From Nonomuraea coxensis DSM 45129 (GTDB taxonomy: Bacteria; Actinomycetota; Actinomycetes; Streptosporangiales; Streptosporangiaceae), in NCBI RefSeq assembly GCF_019397265.1, contig NZ_CP068985.1, positions 5,746,501 to 5,810,500 on the forward strand: DNA of 64,000 nt, written 5' to 3'. The position numbers and the translations under genes were made by a program. This document shows, piece after piece, positions 54,977 to 64,000 of the stretch (the stretch's first letter is position 1; each line of letters opens with the position of its first letter). The notes beneath the pieces were generated by a model. The model worked only from the letters and a program-made list of their open reading frames with translations. It was not told where the DNA came from and made no database searches.

Positions 54977-56695
54977 TCACCTGTCTGCCGCGGCGAGTCC
55001 CAGCAGCTCCTCGGCGTGCGCCCGGCCGAGCTCGGAATCCTCCAGACCCGCCAGCATGCGCGACAGTTCGCGCACCCGGCCCTCATGGTCGAGAGTGGTG
55101 ACGCCGCTGCGCACCACGCTGCCGTCACTGGCCTTCTCGACCACCAGATGCTGGTCGGCGAAGGCCGCCACCTGGGGCAGATGTGTGACGACAATCACCT
55201 GCGCCGTGCGGGCCAGGCGGGCCAGCCGGCGCCCGATCTCGACCGCCGCCTTGCCGCCGACCCCCGCGTCCACCTCGTCGAAGACGAACGTCGGCACCGG
55301 GTCGGCGCCCGCGAAGACGACCTCGATGGCGAGCATGACGCGGCTCAGCTCGCCGCCGGACGCGCCCTTGGTGAGCGGCAGCGGCGGCGCGGCCGGATGG
55401 GCGGCCATGCGCAGCTCGACCTCGTCGACGCCCTCCGGCCCGAAATCGGCGCTCCGCGTGAGCTGCACGACCACCCGGGCGTGCGGCATGGCGAGCGCGG
55501 TCAGCTCCTCGGTGACGGCCAGGCCGAACCGCTCGGCGGCGGCCTCGCGCACCCGGGTCAGCTCGGCGGCGAGGTCGGTGAGCTTGACGGTCAGCTCGTC
55601 GTGCTCGCGGGTCAGCTCGTCGATGCGCTCGTCGTCGCCCTCCAGCTCGGCCAGGCGGGCGGCGGCGCGCTGCGCCCAGGCGAGCACGCCCGCGCTGTCG
55701 GCGCTCGGCTCGCCGTACTTGCGGATGAGCCCGGACAGCACCGAGCGGCGCTCCTGCACGACCGCCAGCCGGGACGGGTCGGCCTCGATCGACTCGGCGT
55801 AGGAGGCGAGGTCGGTGGCGACGTCGGAGATGAGGTAGCCGGCCTCGGCGAGCCGGTCGGCGACCCCGGCGAGCTGGGCGTCGAAGTCGCGCACCGCCTC
55901 GACGGCCGCGCGCGCCTCGCCGAGCAGGGAGATCACGTCGTGCGCGCCGCCCGCGGCCTCCATGGGGTCGCCGAGCAGCGCGGTGTGGGCGGTGGTGGCG
56001 GCGCTGCGCAGCGCGTCGGCGTGCGAGAGCCGCTCCTCCTCCTCGCGCAGCTCGGCGTCCTCGCCTGGCTTGGGGTCGACCTTCTCGATCTCCTCCAGGC
56101 CGAAGCGGAGCAGGTCGGCCTCCTGGGTCCGCTCCCTGGCGCGGGTGGTCAGCTCCTCCAGCTGCACGGCGACCTGCTTGTGCCGTTTGTACGCCTGTGT
56201 GTACGCCCGCAGCGGCTTGACCAGCTCGTCACCGGCGTAACGGTCGAGCGCGGCGCGCTGCCTGGCGGGCTGGAGCAGCCGCTGCTGGTCCATCTGCCCG
56301 TGCACGGCCACAAGGTCGTCGGCGAGGTACGTCAGCGTGCCGACGGGCACCGTGCGCCCGCCCAGCCAGGCCCGGGAGCGGCCCTCGGCCGAGACGGTGC
56401 GCGAGATGATGAGCTCGCCGCCCTCGACGTCGCCGCCGATGTCCTCGACCTGCTGGGCCACGCGCCCGCCCGGCTCGACGACGAGCGTGCCCTCGACGCT
56501 GGCCCGCTCGGCCCCCGGCCGGATCCTGGACGGGTCGGCCCGGCCGCCGAACAGCAGCCCGAGCCCGGTCACGACCATCGTCTTGCCCGCGCCCGTCTCA
56601 CCGGTCACCACGTTGAAGCCCGGGCTGAGCTCTAGGACAGCCTCGTCGATGACGCCGAGCCCATGGATGCGGACCTCCTCGACCCTTGGTCGCAC
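54977..56695 (-). CDS. recN: DNA repair protein RecN
   Basis: A 572-residue SMC-like ATPase acting at double-strand breaks. Walker A GETGAGKTMV near residue 33, a long central coiled coil (about 150-380), signature KGASGGELSRVMLA near 445 and Walker B TFVFDEVDAGVGG near 477. GTG start. It sits between nadK and steA, as in most actinobacteria. A LexA-like box lies 49 bp upstream. Confidence 0.96.
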   Translation of the reverse strand: MRPRVEEVRIHGLGVIDEAVLELSPGFNVVTGETGAGKTMVVTGLGLLFGGRADPSRIRPGAERASVEGTLVVEPGGRVAQQVEDIGGDVEGGELIISRTVSAEGRSRAWLGGRTVPVGTLTYLADDLVAVHGQMDQQRLLQPARQRAALDRYAGDELVKPLRAYTQAYKRHKQVAVQLEELTTRARERTQEADLLRFGLEEIEKVDPKPGEDAELREEEERLSHADALRSAATTAHTALLGDPMEAAGGAHDVISLLGEARAAVEAVRDFDAQLAGVADRLAEAGYLISDVATDLASYAESIEADPSRLAVVQERRSVLSGLIRKYGEPSADSAGVLAWAQRAAARLAELEGDDERIDELTREHDELTVKLTDLAAELTRVREAAAERFGLAVTEELTALAMPHARVVVQLTRSADFGPEGVDEVELRMAAHPAAPPLPLTKGASGGELSRVMLAIEVVFAGADPVPTFVFDEVDAGVGGKAAVEIGRRLARLARTAQVIVVTHLPQVAAFADQHLVVEKASDGSVVRSGVTTLDHEGRVRELSRMLAGLEDSELGRAHAEELLGLAAADR

Positions 56696-56743
56696 TGCCC
56701 ACTCCCGTCACTGCTGTGCCTGCCGATCACACGGCCCGTGCCC

Positions 56744-56757
56744 CGAACACGTGTGCC
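56744..56757. promoter_or_regulatory. Candidate LexA (SOS) box upstream of recN
   Basis: CGAACACGTGTGCC agrees with the Gram-positive/actinobacterial LexA consensus CGAACRNRYGTTYG at 12 of 14 positions, mismatching in the right half. It lies in the 95-bp gap between nadK and recN, 49 bp before the recN start. Confidence 0.4.
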
Positions 56758-56790
56758 CACGCGATCCTACGCGGTCCTGCTTCCATTCAC

Positions 56791-57689
56791 TCAGGGTCGC
56801 ACCCTTCCGCGCCAGCCCTGGACGGGTAGCTCGAACTTGGCTACCAGCCTGTCGGTGAACGGCGCCCCGGTGTCCTCGACACCGTGCAGCCGCGCCAGCC
56901 GGACCGGCTCGGCGCCCCTGCGCACCTCCACCCTCGTGCCGGACGGCAGCTCGAAGCGGCGCCGCCCGTCGCACCACAACACCCCGCCAGGGGTCTCCGG
57001 CAGGATCTCCACGGCCAGCGTGGACCGCGGCGAGACCACCATCGGCCTGGCGAACAGGGCGTGGGCGCTGATGGGCACCATGAGCAGCGCCTCGACCTCA
57101 GGCCACACGACCGGCCCGCCCGCGGAGAAAGCATAGGCGGTCGAGCCGGTCGGCGTGGCGCAGATCACGCCGTCGCAGCCCCACCGCGACAGCGGGCGGC
57201 CGTCGATCTCGGCGACGACCTCCAGCATGCGCTCCTGTTTCTCGACGGTGGCCTCGTTGAGCGCCCACGTGTCGGCCAGGATCCTGCCGTTCTGCCGGGC
57301 GAGAACATCGATCGTCATGCGCTCCTCGACGTCGTACCGGCCGGCCACGACGGCGTCGACCGCCCCGGCCAGGTCGTCGACCTCGGCCTCGGCGAGGAAC
57401 CCGACATGCCCCAGGTTGACCCCCAGCAGCGGCGTGCCGGCCGGTCTGGCCAGCTCCGCGGCGCGCAGCAGCGACCCGTCGCCGCCGAGCACGATCATGA
57501 CCTCGGCGTCCTTCGCCCCTCCGGGATCGTCGCCGGTCACGGCCTCGACCCCGGCGCAGCCGATCTCGGCGTACTCGGACTCGAGCACCCGCACGGCGAG
57601 GCCCGCCCCCATCAGCCGGTTGATCACCAGGCGTGCGCTCTCGACGGCGGCGTCCCGCCCGGTGTGTACGGCGACCAGCACGGTCCGTT

Positions 57690-57693
<4 letters not shown>
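56791..57693 (-). CDS. nadK: NAD kinase
   Basis: A 300-residue kinase making NADP from NAD. GGDGSLLRAAE at residues 70-80, NLGHVGFLAE near 94, and the CGTPTGSTAYAFSAGGP-type motif (here ATPTGSTAYAFSAGGP near 169). Its ATG overlaps the tlyA stop by 4 bp, the standard actinobacterial tlyA-nadK-recN order. Confidence 0.96.
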
Positions 57694-58498
<805 letters not shown>

Positions 58499-58502
<4 letters not shown>

Positions 58503-58762
58503 CGGTCTCCCCGAGACGGGAACCCCACGCCCTGCCCCGCCTGGCCGGCTCGCGGCTCATCCGGACGGCGGGCGGCGCGCGCCATCTCGTGCACGGCCCG
58601 CGCGGGGTCGTCGTCCACGGCCCCGAGGGTGGCCTCCAGCGCCGAGAACGCCTCGTCGAAGATCCGCGGGTGCTCCCCCACGGGCAGCTCGCCCAGGCGG
58701 CCCAGGCCGGCCACGATGGCGTCGACCCGGTCGTCGCCGGTCTCGTGCGGCAGCTCGCTCAT
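58499..58762 (-). CDS. Small conserved protein translationally coupled to tlyA
   Basis: An 87-residue acidic protein starting DRVDAIVAGLGRLGELPVGEHPRIFDEAFSALE in its conserved half; the C-terminal 25 residues are Arg/Gly/Pro-rich and look disordered. No enzyme motif. Short proteins of this kind recur directly before tlyA in actinomycetes, without known function. Its stop overlaps the tlyA GTG. It opens the minus-strand run reaching to the glycosyltransferase. Confidence 0.8.
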
Positions 58763-58820
58763 GACTCGACCGTAACGCCTCCCGCGAGCACCCGGGACCT
58801 TGGCAGGCGTGTCACACGTT

Positions 58821-58831
58821 GTACGTCGTAC
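58821..58831. promoter_or_regulatory. Palindrome between divergent SCP2 and tlyA operons
   Basis: GTACGTCGTAC is a perfect 5+1+5 palindrome in the 136-bp gap between the divergent genes. On the plus strand it lies between TTGTAC and TAGTCA, a weak promoter pair for the SCP2 gene. A regulatory role is only suggested. Confidence 0.25.
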
Positions 58832-58898
58832 GGGGGTGCTAGTCATGTGGAACGCTACGGTCCGCATAGGCCCGGCCAAGAAGGAGAGGATGCTCACC

Positions 58899-59246
58899 AT
58901 GGCAAGCGTCGAGGAGTGCCGGACGGCACTGACCAAGCTCGTCGCGCAGTTCGACGAGATCGACGAGCAGGACCGTGCCAAGCACGTGGTCGAACGCACG
59001 GTCAGCTGCCGAATCTCCGACCTCGACGTGACCTTCTACGGGCGGCTGCACCACGGGGGGCTCGATCCGTTCACGGAGCAGCCGCCGGCGGGCGGCAGGC
59101 CCGCCGACGTCAAGCTCACGATCGTGAGCAACGACCTGGTCGCGCTGGTGGACGGCGAACTGGACCTGGCGCGGGCGCTGCTCGGGGGCCGGGTGAAGAT
59201 CGACGCCAGCTTCGGCGACCTCCTCCGCCTGCGCCGCCTGCTCTGA
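58899..59246 (+). CDS. SCP2 sterol-binding domain protein
   Basis: A 115-residue stand-alone SCP2 domain: VSCRISDLDVTFYGRLHHGGLDPF, KLTIVSNDLVALVDGELDLARALLGGRVKIDASFGDLLRLRRLL. The fold makes a hydrophobic pocket for lipids or fatty acyl chains. The ATG at 58899 is preferred; an ATG nine bases earlier sits closer to AAGGAG. Partner unknown; it is divergent from tlyA, a frequent arrangement in actinomycetes. Confidence 0.88.
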   Translation: MASVEECRTALTKLVAQFDEIDEQDRAKHVVERTVSCRISDLDVTFYGRLHHGGLDPFTEQPPAGGRPADVKLTIVSNDLVALVDGELDLARALLGGRVKIDASFGDLLRLRRLL

Positions 59247-59562
59247 CCCGCCTCCCTCCCGTTTTTCGGCGCCAAGCGAACAGCGGAACGCCCCCACCGC
59301 CCGCACAACGAGGTCCCGCCACATCCCCGATTCCCCATACCCGCACGCACCCGCTCACCCCGCATGGCACGAACGCCGATCCGCGCCGCACCGCTCAGCC
59401 CACTGCACACCGGTGACGTCAGCCCGCCGCACCCCCATTACGCGGGCGCGCCCACCTGGGATCCGCGCCCCTCCGCACGCCATGCGACACACCCTTTGAC
59501 GACGCCCTACGCGCTCAGCGTGCAGCAGCCCCGTGAAAGGCGCTCGGTCATCACCGGGGAGC
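59247..59562. other. 316-bp gene-free interval
   Basis: Between the convergent SCP2 and HAD genes the sequence is C-rich on the plus strand with a CCCGTTTTTCGG patch shortly after the SCP2 stop that may contribute to termination. Small ORFs here have no coding signature. Nothing else is recognised. Confidence 0.4.
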
Positions 59563-60561
59563 TCAACCGGCGACACGCTCCAGGACCGGTTTGACCGCAT
59601 CCTCCTCGACCCGGCCCTCCCCTGCCGCCGCCCAGGCCGCGTCGCACGCCGCCCGCAGCCCGTCGATCCGGCTGCCGTCCCCCTCCAGGCACAGCACGCC
59701 GTCACGCCACCGCGCCCGCCATCCACCGCACGCGCCGTCCCGCACCTCGGGATAGTCCGCGAGCAGGGCCCCCAGATCCTCGGCCACGAACGTCGGCCGA
59801 TGCCGGGGCTCAGCCGTCAGCACATCGGCCGCCGTGGCCACCCCCGTCAGCACCAGCAGGGACTCCACCCCGGCATTGGACGCCCCTTCGATGTCGGTGT
59901 CCAGCCGATCCCCGACCACCAGTGGCCGGCGCGCTCCGGTACGGATCATCGACTCCCGGTGCAACGGCGGGTCCGGCTTTCCCGCGTACACCGGCTCCAC
60001 CCCGGTCGCGGCCGCGATGACCCGGACCATGGCCCCGTTGCCGGGCAGTTCGCCACGGCCGGTGGGCATGGTGCTGTCCCCGTTGGACGCCACGAACCAC
60101 GCCCCCTGCCGCACCGCCAGCGCCCCTTCCGACAGCAGGCCGTACGACAGCCCCGGCGCGATCCCCTGCACCACGGCGACCGGCGCCTCGAAGGCGGTCG
60201 AGACCGGCCGCAGCCCCTGGTCCCGTACGGCCATCCGCAGCCCCGACCCGCCCACCACGAGCACCGCCGACCCCGGCGGCACCCGGTCGGCGATCAGCCG
60301 CGCCGCCGCCTGCGCGGACGTCACGACGTCCTCGGCGGTGGCCGGAGCGCCCAGTTCCCGCAGGTGCGCCGCGATGGCGGCGGGCGTCCGCGAGGCGTTG
60401 TTGGTGACGTACGCCAGCCGCACGCCCCGCGCCCGCGCCGCCTCGAGCGCCGCCGGCGCGCCCGGTACCGCGCGGGGGCCCAGGTAGACCACGCCATCGA
60501 GGTCGAGCAGCAAAGTGTCGTACCCGTCGATCAGCACAGCGCCTCTTCCCGTCCGACTCAC
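59563..60561 (-). CDS. HAD-superfamily IIA phosphatase
   Basis: A 332-residue HAD hydrolase of the NagD/phosphoglycolate phosphatase type. Nucleophile and acid/base aspartates in LLLDLDGVVYLG (residues 20 and 22), motif II YVTNNASRT near 52, IIA-type cap domain, lysine in AGKPDPPLH near 194 and motif IV VVGDRLDTDIEGASNAG near 216. Substrate is a small phosphoester, perhaps phosphoglycolate or a nucleotide. GTG start. Confidence 0.92.
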   Translation of the reverse strand: MSRTGRGAVLIDGYDTLLLDLDGVVYLGPRAVPGAPAALEAARARGVRLAYVTNNASRTPAAIAAHLRELGAPATAEDVVTSAQAAARLIADRVPPGSAVLVVGGSGLRMAVRDQGLRPVSTAFEAPVAVVQGIAPGLSYGLLSEGALAVRQGAWFVASNGDSTMPTGRGELPGNGAMVRVIAAATGVEPVYAGKPDPPLHRESMIRTGARRPLVVGDRLDTDIEGASNAGVESLLVLTGVATAADVLTAEPRHRPTFVAEDLGALLADYPEVRDGACGGWRARWRDGVLCLEGDGSRIDGLRAACDAAWAAAGEGRVEEDAVKPVLERVAG

Positions 60562-60664
60562 CCGCCGCGTGAGACTTTAGCCTCGCCCCCGTACGCCACG
60601 CACAACCGCTCTCGCCGAAGCGGAACCCGCCACCCGCACGCCACCGGCACCCAGGAACGAACGT

Positions 60665-61087
60665 CTACATCTCCCGGCGAGCCCGCAACGTGGCACGCAC
60701 ACTCTTCAACGCCGACACGTAATGCCGCTCATCGGGACGCATGGCAACCGCGATCGCCAGCGGTTCCTGCGCCCCTTCGATGTCCCCGGTACGCCACAAC
60801 GCCAGCCCGAGCCCGAAATAGGCGTAGTCCTCGGCCGGATTGGCCTCGACGATCTGCCGGAAACTCGCCGCTGCCTCGGTGTACTGCCGCGAGTTGAACT
60901 GCGCCCGCGCCAACGCCTCCCGAATGCTGCGCGACTCGGGCTCGAACTCCGCGGCCCGCTCCAGCAACGCGGCGGCCGCCGCCGGGCTGCCGTCCTTCAG
61001 CAGCTTTACCCCGCGCTGGTACCAATCGTAAACACTGCCCCGGGGAGCACCCGAGGTCTCATCATGGGCGTTTCCTTCTCCAACCAT
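60665..61087 (-). CDS. Tetratricopeptide repeat protein
   Basis: A 140-residue cytoplasmic protein with about three TPR units (residues about 20-120: SVYDWYQRGVKLLKDGSPAAAAALLERAAEFEP, then SIREALARAQFNSRQYTEAAASFRQIVEANP and DYAYFGLGLALWRTGDIEGAQEPL). TPRs bind protein partners. ATG at 61087 with GGAGGGAG 8 bp upstream. 103 bp before the HAD gene on the same strand. Confidence 0.88.
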   Translation of the reverse strand: MVGEGNAHDETSGAPRGSVYDWYQRGVKLLKDGSPAAAAALLERAAEFEPESRSIREALARAQFNSRQYTEAAASFRQIVEANPAEDYAYFGLGLALWRTGDIEGAQEPLAIAVAMRPDERHYVSALKSVRATLRARREM

Positions 61088-61197
61088 CGGCGAGACTCCC
61101 TCCATCGCTGGACGACGAACACGCCCTGCCCCGCCACGGCAAGGCACGGTTGCAAACCGAGGGGCGATTTCCGGAAGGCATAACCATCTATGGCAGC

Positions 61198-62673
61198 ATG
61201 CCCGGTATGGGGACTCCTGAACTGCCAGTGCCCGGCGGACTGGTGCTACGGCCCTTCCGAGGCGTACGTTTCGCCGTCGAAGATCCCGCCAAGGTAACCT
61301 CCCCGCCCTACGACCTGATCTCCGACGCGGACGTCGACACGCTCCTCCACCTGCACCCCAACAACGTCGTCCGCCTCATCCTTCCCCGCGCCTCCCACCC
61401 CGGCTCCGCCCACGCCGTTGCCGCCGACGGCGAACTCGCGCCGGAGACGCGTTACGCCGAGGCCAGGGACACTCTGCAGTCGTGGCTTCGAGCGGGCATC
61501 CTGGTCCCGGACGACCGCCCGGCCCTGTACGTGTACGAGCAACACGGCCGGCACTTCCTGCAACGCGGCCTCATCGGCGACGTCGCCCTGACGGACCCGG
61601 GCCAGCACGTCATCCTTCCGCACGAGGACGTCATGCCCGGCCCCATCGCCGACCGCCTGGCCCTCATGAGCACCACGCAGGCGAACCTGGAGCCGATCTT
61701 CCTCCTCTACGACGGCTCCGACGGCTCGACGACGCGCCTGGTGGAGGAGGTGGCGACCCGGCGCCGCCCCCTGGTGTCGGCCGAGACCGAGGACGGCGTC
61801 ACCCACCGCCTCTGGGCGATCATCGACCCGTCCGAGATCGCCGTCATCAACGCCGACCTCCGCGACCGCCAAGCTCTGATCGCCGACGGCCACCACCGTT
61901 ACGCGACCTACCGGGTCCTCCAACGCCAGGAACGCCTGGCCCACCCTCCAACCGACCCCTCACCCGCGCCCAGCGACACGACACCCGCCGGCGCCGCGCT
62001 CAGCAGCGACGCCACTCAGTCCGGTGACGCTGCTGCCGCCGCCTCCGAACCAGCTCACACCTCAAGGGCAGCCGGCTCGCAAGCACCTCCTCCCACCACC
62101 CTGATAGCCCCCTGGGACTTCGGTCTGGCCTTGCTGGTCGACTCGACCGCCTATCCGCCCGACCTCAAAGCCATCCACCGCGTCATCCCCGGCCTCCCCC
62201 TGGCGAAGGCGGCCGCCCAGGCCCGCCAGTCCTGGCGGGTCCAGGAGTTCGGCACCCTCGCAGAGGGCCTGGCCGCCTTCGAGACCAGCCCGGACCCGGC
62301 TTTCCTCCTGGCTGACGAAGGCGGCGCCTACCTGATCACCGACCCCGACCCCGTCCAGCTGGCTCGTGCCATGCCGGCCGACCACTCCGACCGCTGGAAC
62401 TCTCTCAACACCTCCATCCTGAGCGAGTTCATCCTCCCGAAGGTGTGGGGGATGCGTGACGACGAGCAGGCGGTACGCATCGTGCATCACGACATCCAGG
62501 CCGCCGCCGAGCTCGCGACCAGCACCGGCGGCACGGCCGTCATCCTCAAGCCGCTGGCGACCGAGGACGTCCTGGCCGTCGCCGCCGGAGGCGAACGCGT
62601 CCCCCGCAAATCCACCTCCTTCGGCCCCAAACCCCGCACGGGCCTGGTCCTCCGCACCTTCGCCATCAACTGA
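61198..62673 (+). CDS. DUF1015-family protein
   Basis: A 491-residue protein. Conserved blocks: LRPFRGVRFAVEDPAKVTSPPYDLIS near the start, LYVYEQ, LPHEDVMPGPIADRL near 140, ALIADGHHRYATYR near 222 (putative ligand site with two His) and a C-terminal FILPKVWGMRDDEQAV. The family is widespread and its enzymatic function unsettled, possibly linked to serine or amino-acid kinase-like activity. A poorly conserved Ser/Thr/Ala/Pro-rich segment of about 45 residues interrupts it near 255-300. Start ATG at 61198 or 61207; divergent from the TPR gene. Confidence 0.88.
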   Translation: MPGMGTPELPVPGGLVLRPFRGVRFAVEDPAKVTSPPYDLISDADVDTLLHLHPNNVVRLILPRASHPGSAHAVAADGELAPETRYAEARDTLQSWLRAGILVPDDRPALYVYEQHGRHFLQRGLIGDVALTDPGQHVILPHEDVMPGPIADRLALMSTTQANLEPIFLLYDGSDGSTTRLVEEVATRRRPLVSAETEDGVTHRLWAIIDPSEIAVINADLRDRQALIADGHHRYATYRVLQRQERLAHPPTDPSPAPSDTTPAGAALSSDATQSGDAAAAASEPAHTSRAAGSQAPPPTTLIAPWDFGLALLVDSTAYPPDLKAIHRVIPGLPLAKAAAQARQSWRVQEFGTLAEGLAAFETSPDPAFLLADEGGAYLITDPDPVQLARAMPADHSDRWNSLNTSILSEFILPKVWGMRDDEQAVRIVHHDIQAAAELATSTGGTAVILKPLATEDVLAVAAGGERVPRKSTSFGPKPRTGLVLRTFAIN

Positions 62674-62748
62674 CCGGGACAGACAGCCCGCCCAAGCAGG
62701 CAGCACCCCCCGACCCACGCAGGAGCAGCGACGCGCGCCTCGCCACCT

Positions 62749-62785
62749 TGAGGGCACGCGTGCCCTCACCCTCCGCACCAGGGTG
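62749..62785 (-). terminator. Palindrome plus hairpin downstream of the SSB-like gene
   Basis: TGAGGGCACGCGTGCCCTCA (62749-62768) is a perfect 20-bp palindrome. A second inverted repeat CACCCT/AGGGTG (62767-62785) overlaps it. Both lie within 50 bp of the minus-strand SSB stop and could end transcription from either convergent gene. Confidence 0.5.
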
Positions 62786-62799
62786 GACAAGGCTGGAGG

Positions 62800-63243
62800 T
62801 CAGCTTGCTCGGGCCAGTTGCAGCACCCGCCTCGGCGCCAACGGCGTGACCGTCCCCGTCGCCTCCTCCCCGAGGCCGGCACCGACGCTGTCCCCGCCCC
62901 CATCCGGCGGGTCTCCAGCTACCGCGATCGCGTCCACGGGTTTGGCGCTGGTCACCTCCACCTCGTACTTCCAGGTCTTGGCTCCGGCCGGGCCGAAGAC
63001 ACGGCAGCGGAAGGAGCCGGTGACCTGCAGGTAGTCGCGCGGTCTGAGTCCGCGGATCACGTCTGCCGTCTCTGGGCTGAACGTGACGCACGGGACGCTG
63101 TCCGTCATCGTCACGCCCCGTCGCTGCCTCCGGCGGCGTCTTACGATGATGCGCCACTTCGTGACGGTGTCACCGCTCGGCAGCGTGTGGTCCTCAGGCT
63201 CCGCCGAGAGCCGTCCCACCAGCAAGACCTCGTTCCGGTCCAT
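62800..63243 (-). CDS. Single-stranded DNA-binding protein paralogue
   Basis: A 147-residue protein with an SSB-type OB fold (MDRNEVLLVGRLSAEPEDHTLPSGDTVTKWRIIVRR, later DYLQVTGSFRCRVFGPAG). It has a basic insert (RRRRRQRRGV) and a variable tail that does not end in the acidic DDxPF peptide of replicative SSB. It is probably a secondary SSB, as used by actinomycetes in differentiation or competence-like processes. AGGAGGG precedes the ATG. Confidence 0.85.
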   Translation of the reverse strand: MDRNEVLLVGRLSAEPEDHTLPSGDTVTKWRIIVRRRRRQRRGVTMTDSVPCVTFSPETADVIRGLRPRDYLQVTGSFRCRVFGPAGAKTWKYEVEVTSAKPVDAIAVAGDPPDGGGDSVGAGLGEEATGTVTPLAPRRVLQLARAS

Positions 63244-63354
63244 TCCTCGTCCCTCCTGTCGGCGCTCTGCCTGAGATCACTCTTTACGATGAGGAGGAGC
63301 CCGGAACGGCCGAACGCCATTCTGGGGACAACGGCTGGACGCTCGGGAGTGCCT

Positions 63355-64000
63355 GTGGACAACATCACCGCGCTAGGCGGCGACGTCTATGAGATCGACA
63401 CCAGAATGGCCGGATACGCGGGCATCACCGCCGGCTACCTGATCCTGGGCGACCGGCCATGCCTGGTGGAGACCGGCACCTCGACCTCCGCGCCGGTGGT
63501 GCGCGACGCGCTCGCGTCGCTCGGCGTCGGACCGGAGGATCTCGCCACCGTCGTCGTGACCCACATCCACCTCGACCACGCCGGCGGGGTGGGGGACATC
63601 GCCAGATTCTTCCCGTCCGCCCAGGTCGTCGTACACGAGAAAGGCGCACGGCACCTGGCCGACCCCTCGCGGCTCATGGCGAGCGCCCGCATGGTCTGGG
63701 GCGACCGGCTCGACACCCTCTTCGGCGAACTGTCCCCCACCGAGGCCGAGCGCATCGTCGCCCTCGGCGACACCGGCGCGATCGATCTCGGCAACGGGCG
63801 CACGCTGAGCAGCCACTACTCGCCCGGGCACGCGAAGCATCACGTGGGCCTCGTCGACTCCGCCACCGGAGACCTGTACGTGGGCGACGCCGCAGGCGTG
63901 TACCTCCCCGAGACCGGCGACCTGCGCCCCGCCACGCCGCCGCCGGACTTCGACCTGCAGACCGCCCTCGACTCGATCGCCCTGTTCAAGGCGCTCGGAC
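63355..64000 (+). CDS. MBL-fold metallohydrolase (3' end beyond window)
   Basis: 215 residues visible, open to the window edge. Metal-binding THIHLDHAGG near residue 63, H in YSPGHAKHHVGL near 156 and D in YVGDAAGVY near 175 make a dinuclear MBL site. GTG at 63355 follows GGGAG; a GTG six bases upstream is in frame. It is divergent from the SSB gene. Sequence is nearest in style to the flavin-independent MBL proteins that hydrolyse esters or lactones; substrate unknown. Confidence 0.85.
   Translation, partial: MDNITALGGDVYEIDTRMAGYAGITAGYLILGDRPCLVETGTSTSAPVVRDALASLGVGPEDLATVVVTHIHLDHAGGVGDIARFFPSAQVVVHEKGARHLADPSRLMASARMVWGDRLDTLFGELSPTEAERIVALGDTGAIDLGNGRTLSSHYSPGHAKHHVGLVDSATGDLYVGDAAGVYLPETGDLRPATPPPDFDLQTALDSIALFKALG

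Overview
This window is high-GC DNA with densely packed genes, many GTG or TTG starts and frequent 4-bp ATGA/GTGA gene overlaps. It encodes actinobacterial hallmarks: RbpA, WhiA, OpcA, the SteA/SteB pair and TAT-exported Rieske lipoproteins. Gene content and order suggest a filamentous actinomycete, probably of the Streptosporangiaceae (Nonomuraea-like); that placement is inference. No rRNA, tRNA, CRISPR array, transposase or prophage was recognised, so this looks like ordinary chromosome with a few accessory insertions.

Layout. 1-4.6 kb: exporters (truncated Bcr/CflA-type MFS, an ABC-2 drug exporter pair, a second MFS, an EamA permease). 4.8-9.4 kb: a minus-strand hydroxyproline catabolic operon (DapA-like deaminase, two proline-racemase-family enzymes, an ornithine-cyclodeaminase-family reductase, a GntR/FCD regulator) with a palindromic candidate operator at its promoter. 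9.4-13.5 kb: heme A and heme O synthases flanking a SanA-like protein and a PrsW protease. 13.8-21.9 kb: a plus-strand pentose-phosphate operon, tkt-tal-pgi-zwf-opcA-pgl. 21.9-29.8 kb: accessory enzymes (adenosine deaminase-like protein, methyltransferase, stand-alone Clp N-domain protein, ACT-GNAT fusion, FAD oxidoreductase plus amidohydrolase). 29.8-39.8 kb: the conserved block rbpA / secG-tpiA-pgk-gap / whiA-yvcK-rapZ-uvrC. 40-41.7 kb: three tandem Rieske lipoproteins. 41.8-44.6 kb: uvrA. 45-48.7 kb: an MBL hydrolase, the phosphatidylethanolamine genes pssA and psd, and a TerC protein behind a Mn-type riboswitch. 48.7-58.8 kb: a long minus-strand run, small protein-tlyA-nadK-recN-steA-steB-MraY-like-MurJ-like-glycosyltransferase. 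58.9-64 kb: SCP2 protein, HAD phosphatase, TPR protein, DUF1015 protein, an SSB paralogue and a truncated MBL protein.

Functional links. Central carbon flux (pentose phosphate and lower glycolysis) sits in two operons, and the glycolytic one carries a near-perfect DasR-type site upstream of gap, which would tie it to N-acetylglucosamine signalling. DNA repair genes uvrA and uvrC each have a match to the LexA-independent damage promoter (TTGTCRGTG-N8-TAnnnT); uvrC looks leaderless, and recN has a LexA-like box. The steA-steB-MraY-like-MurJ-like-glycosyltransferase run is the best candidate here for an incompletely described system: a lipid-linked glycan assembled and flipped in connection with septation.
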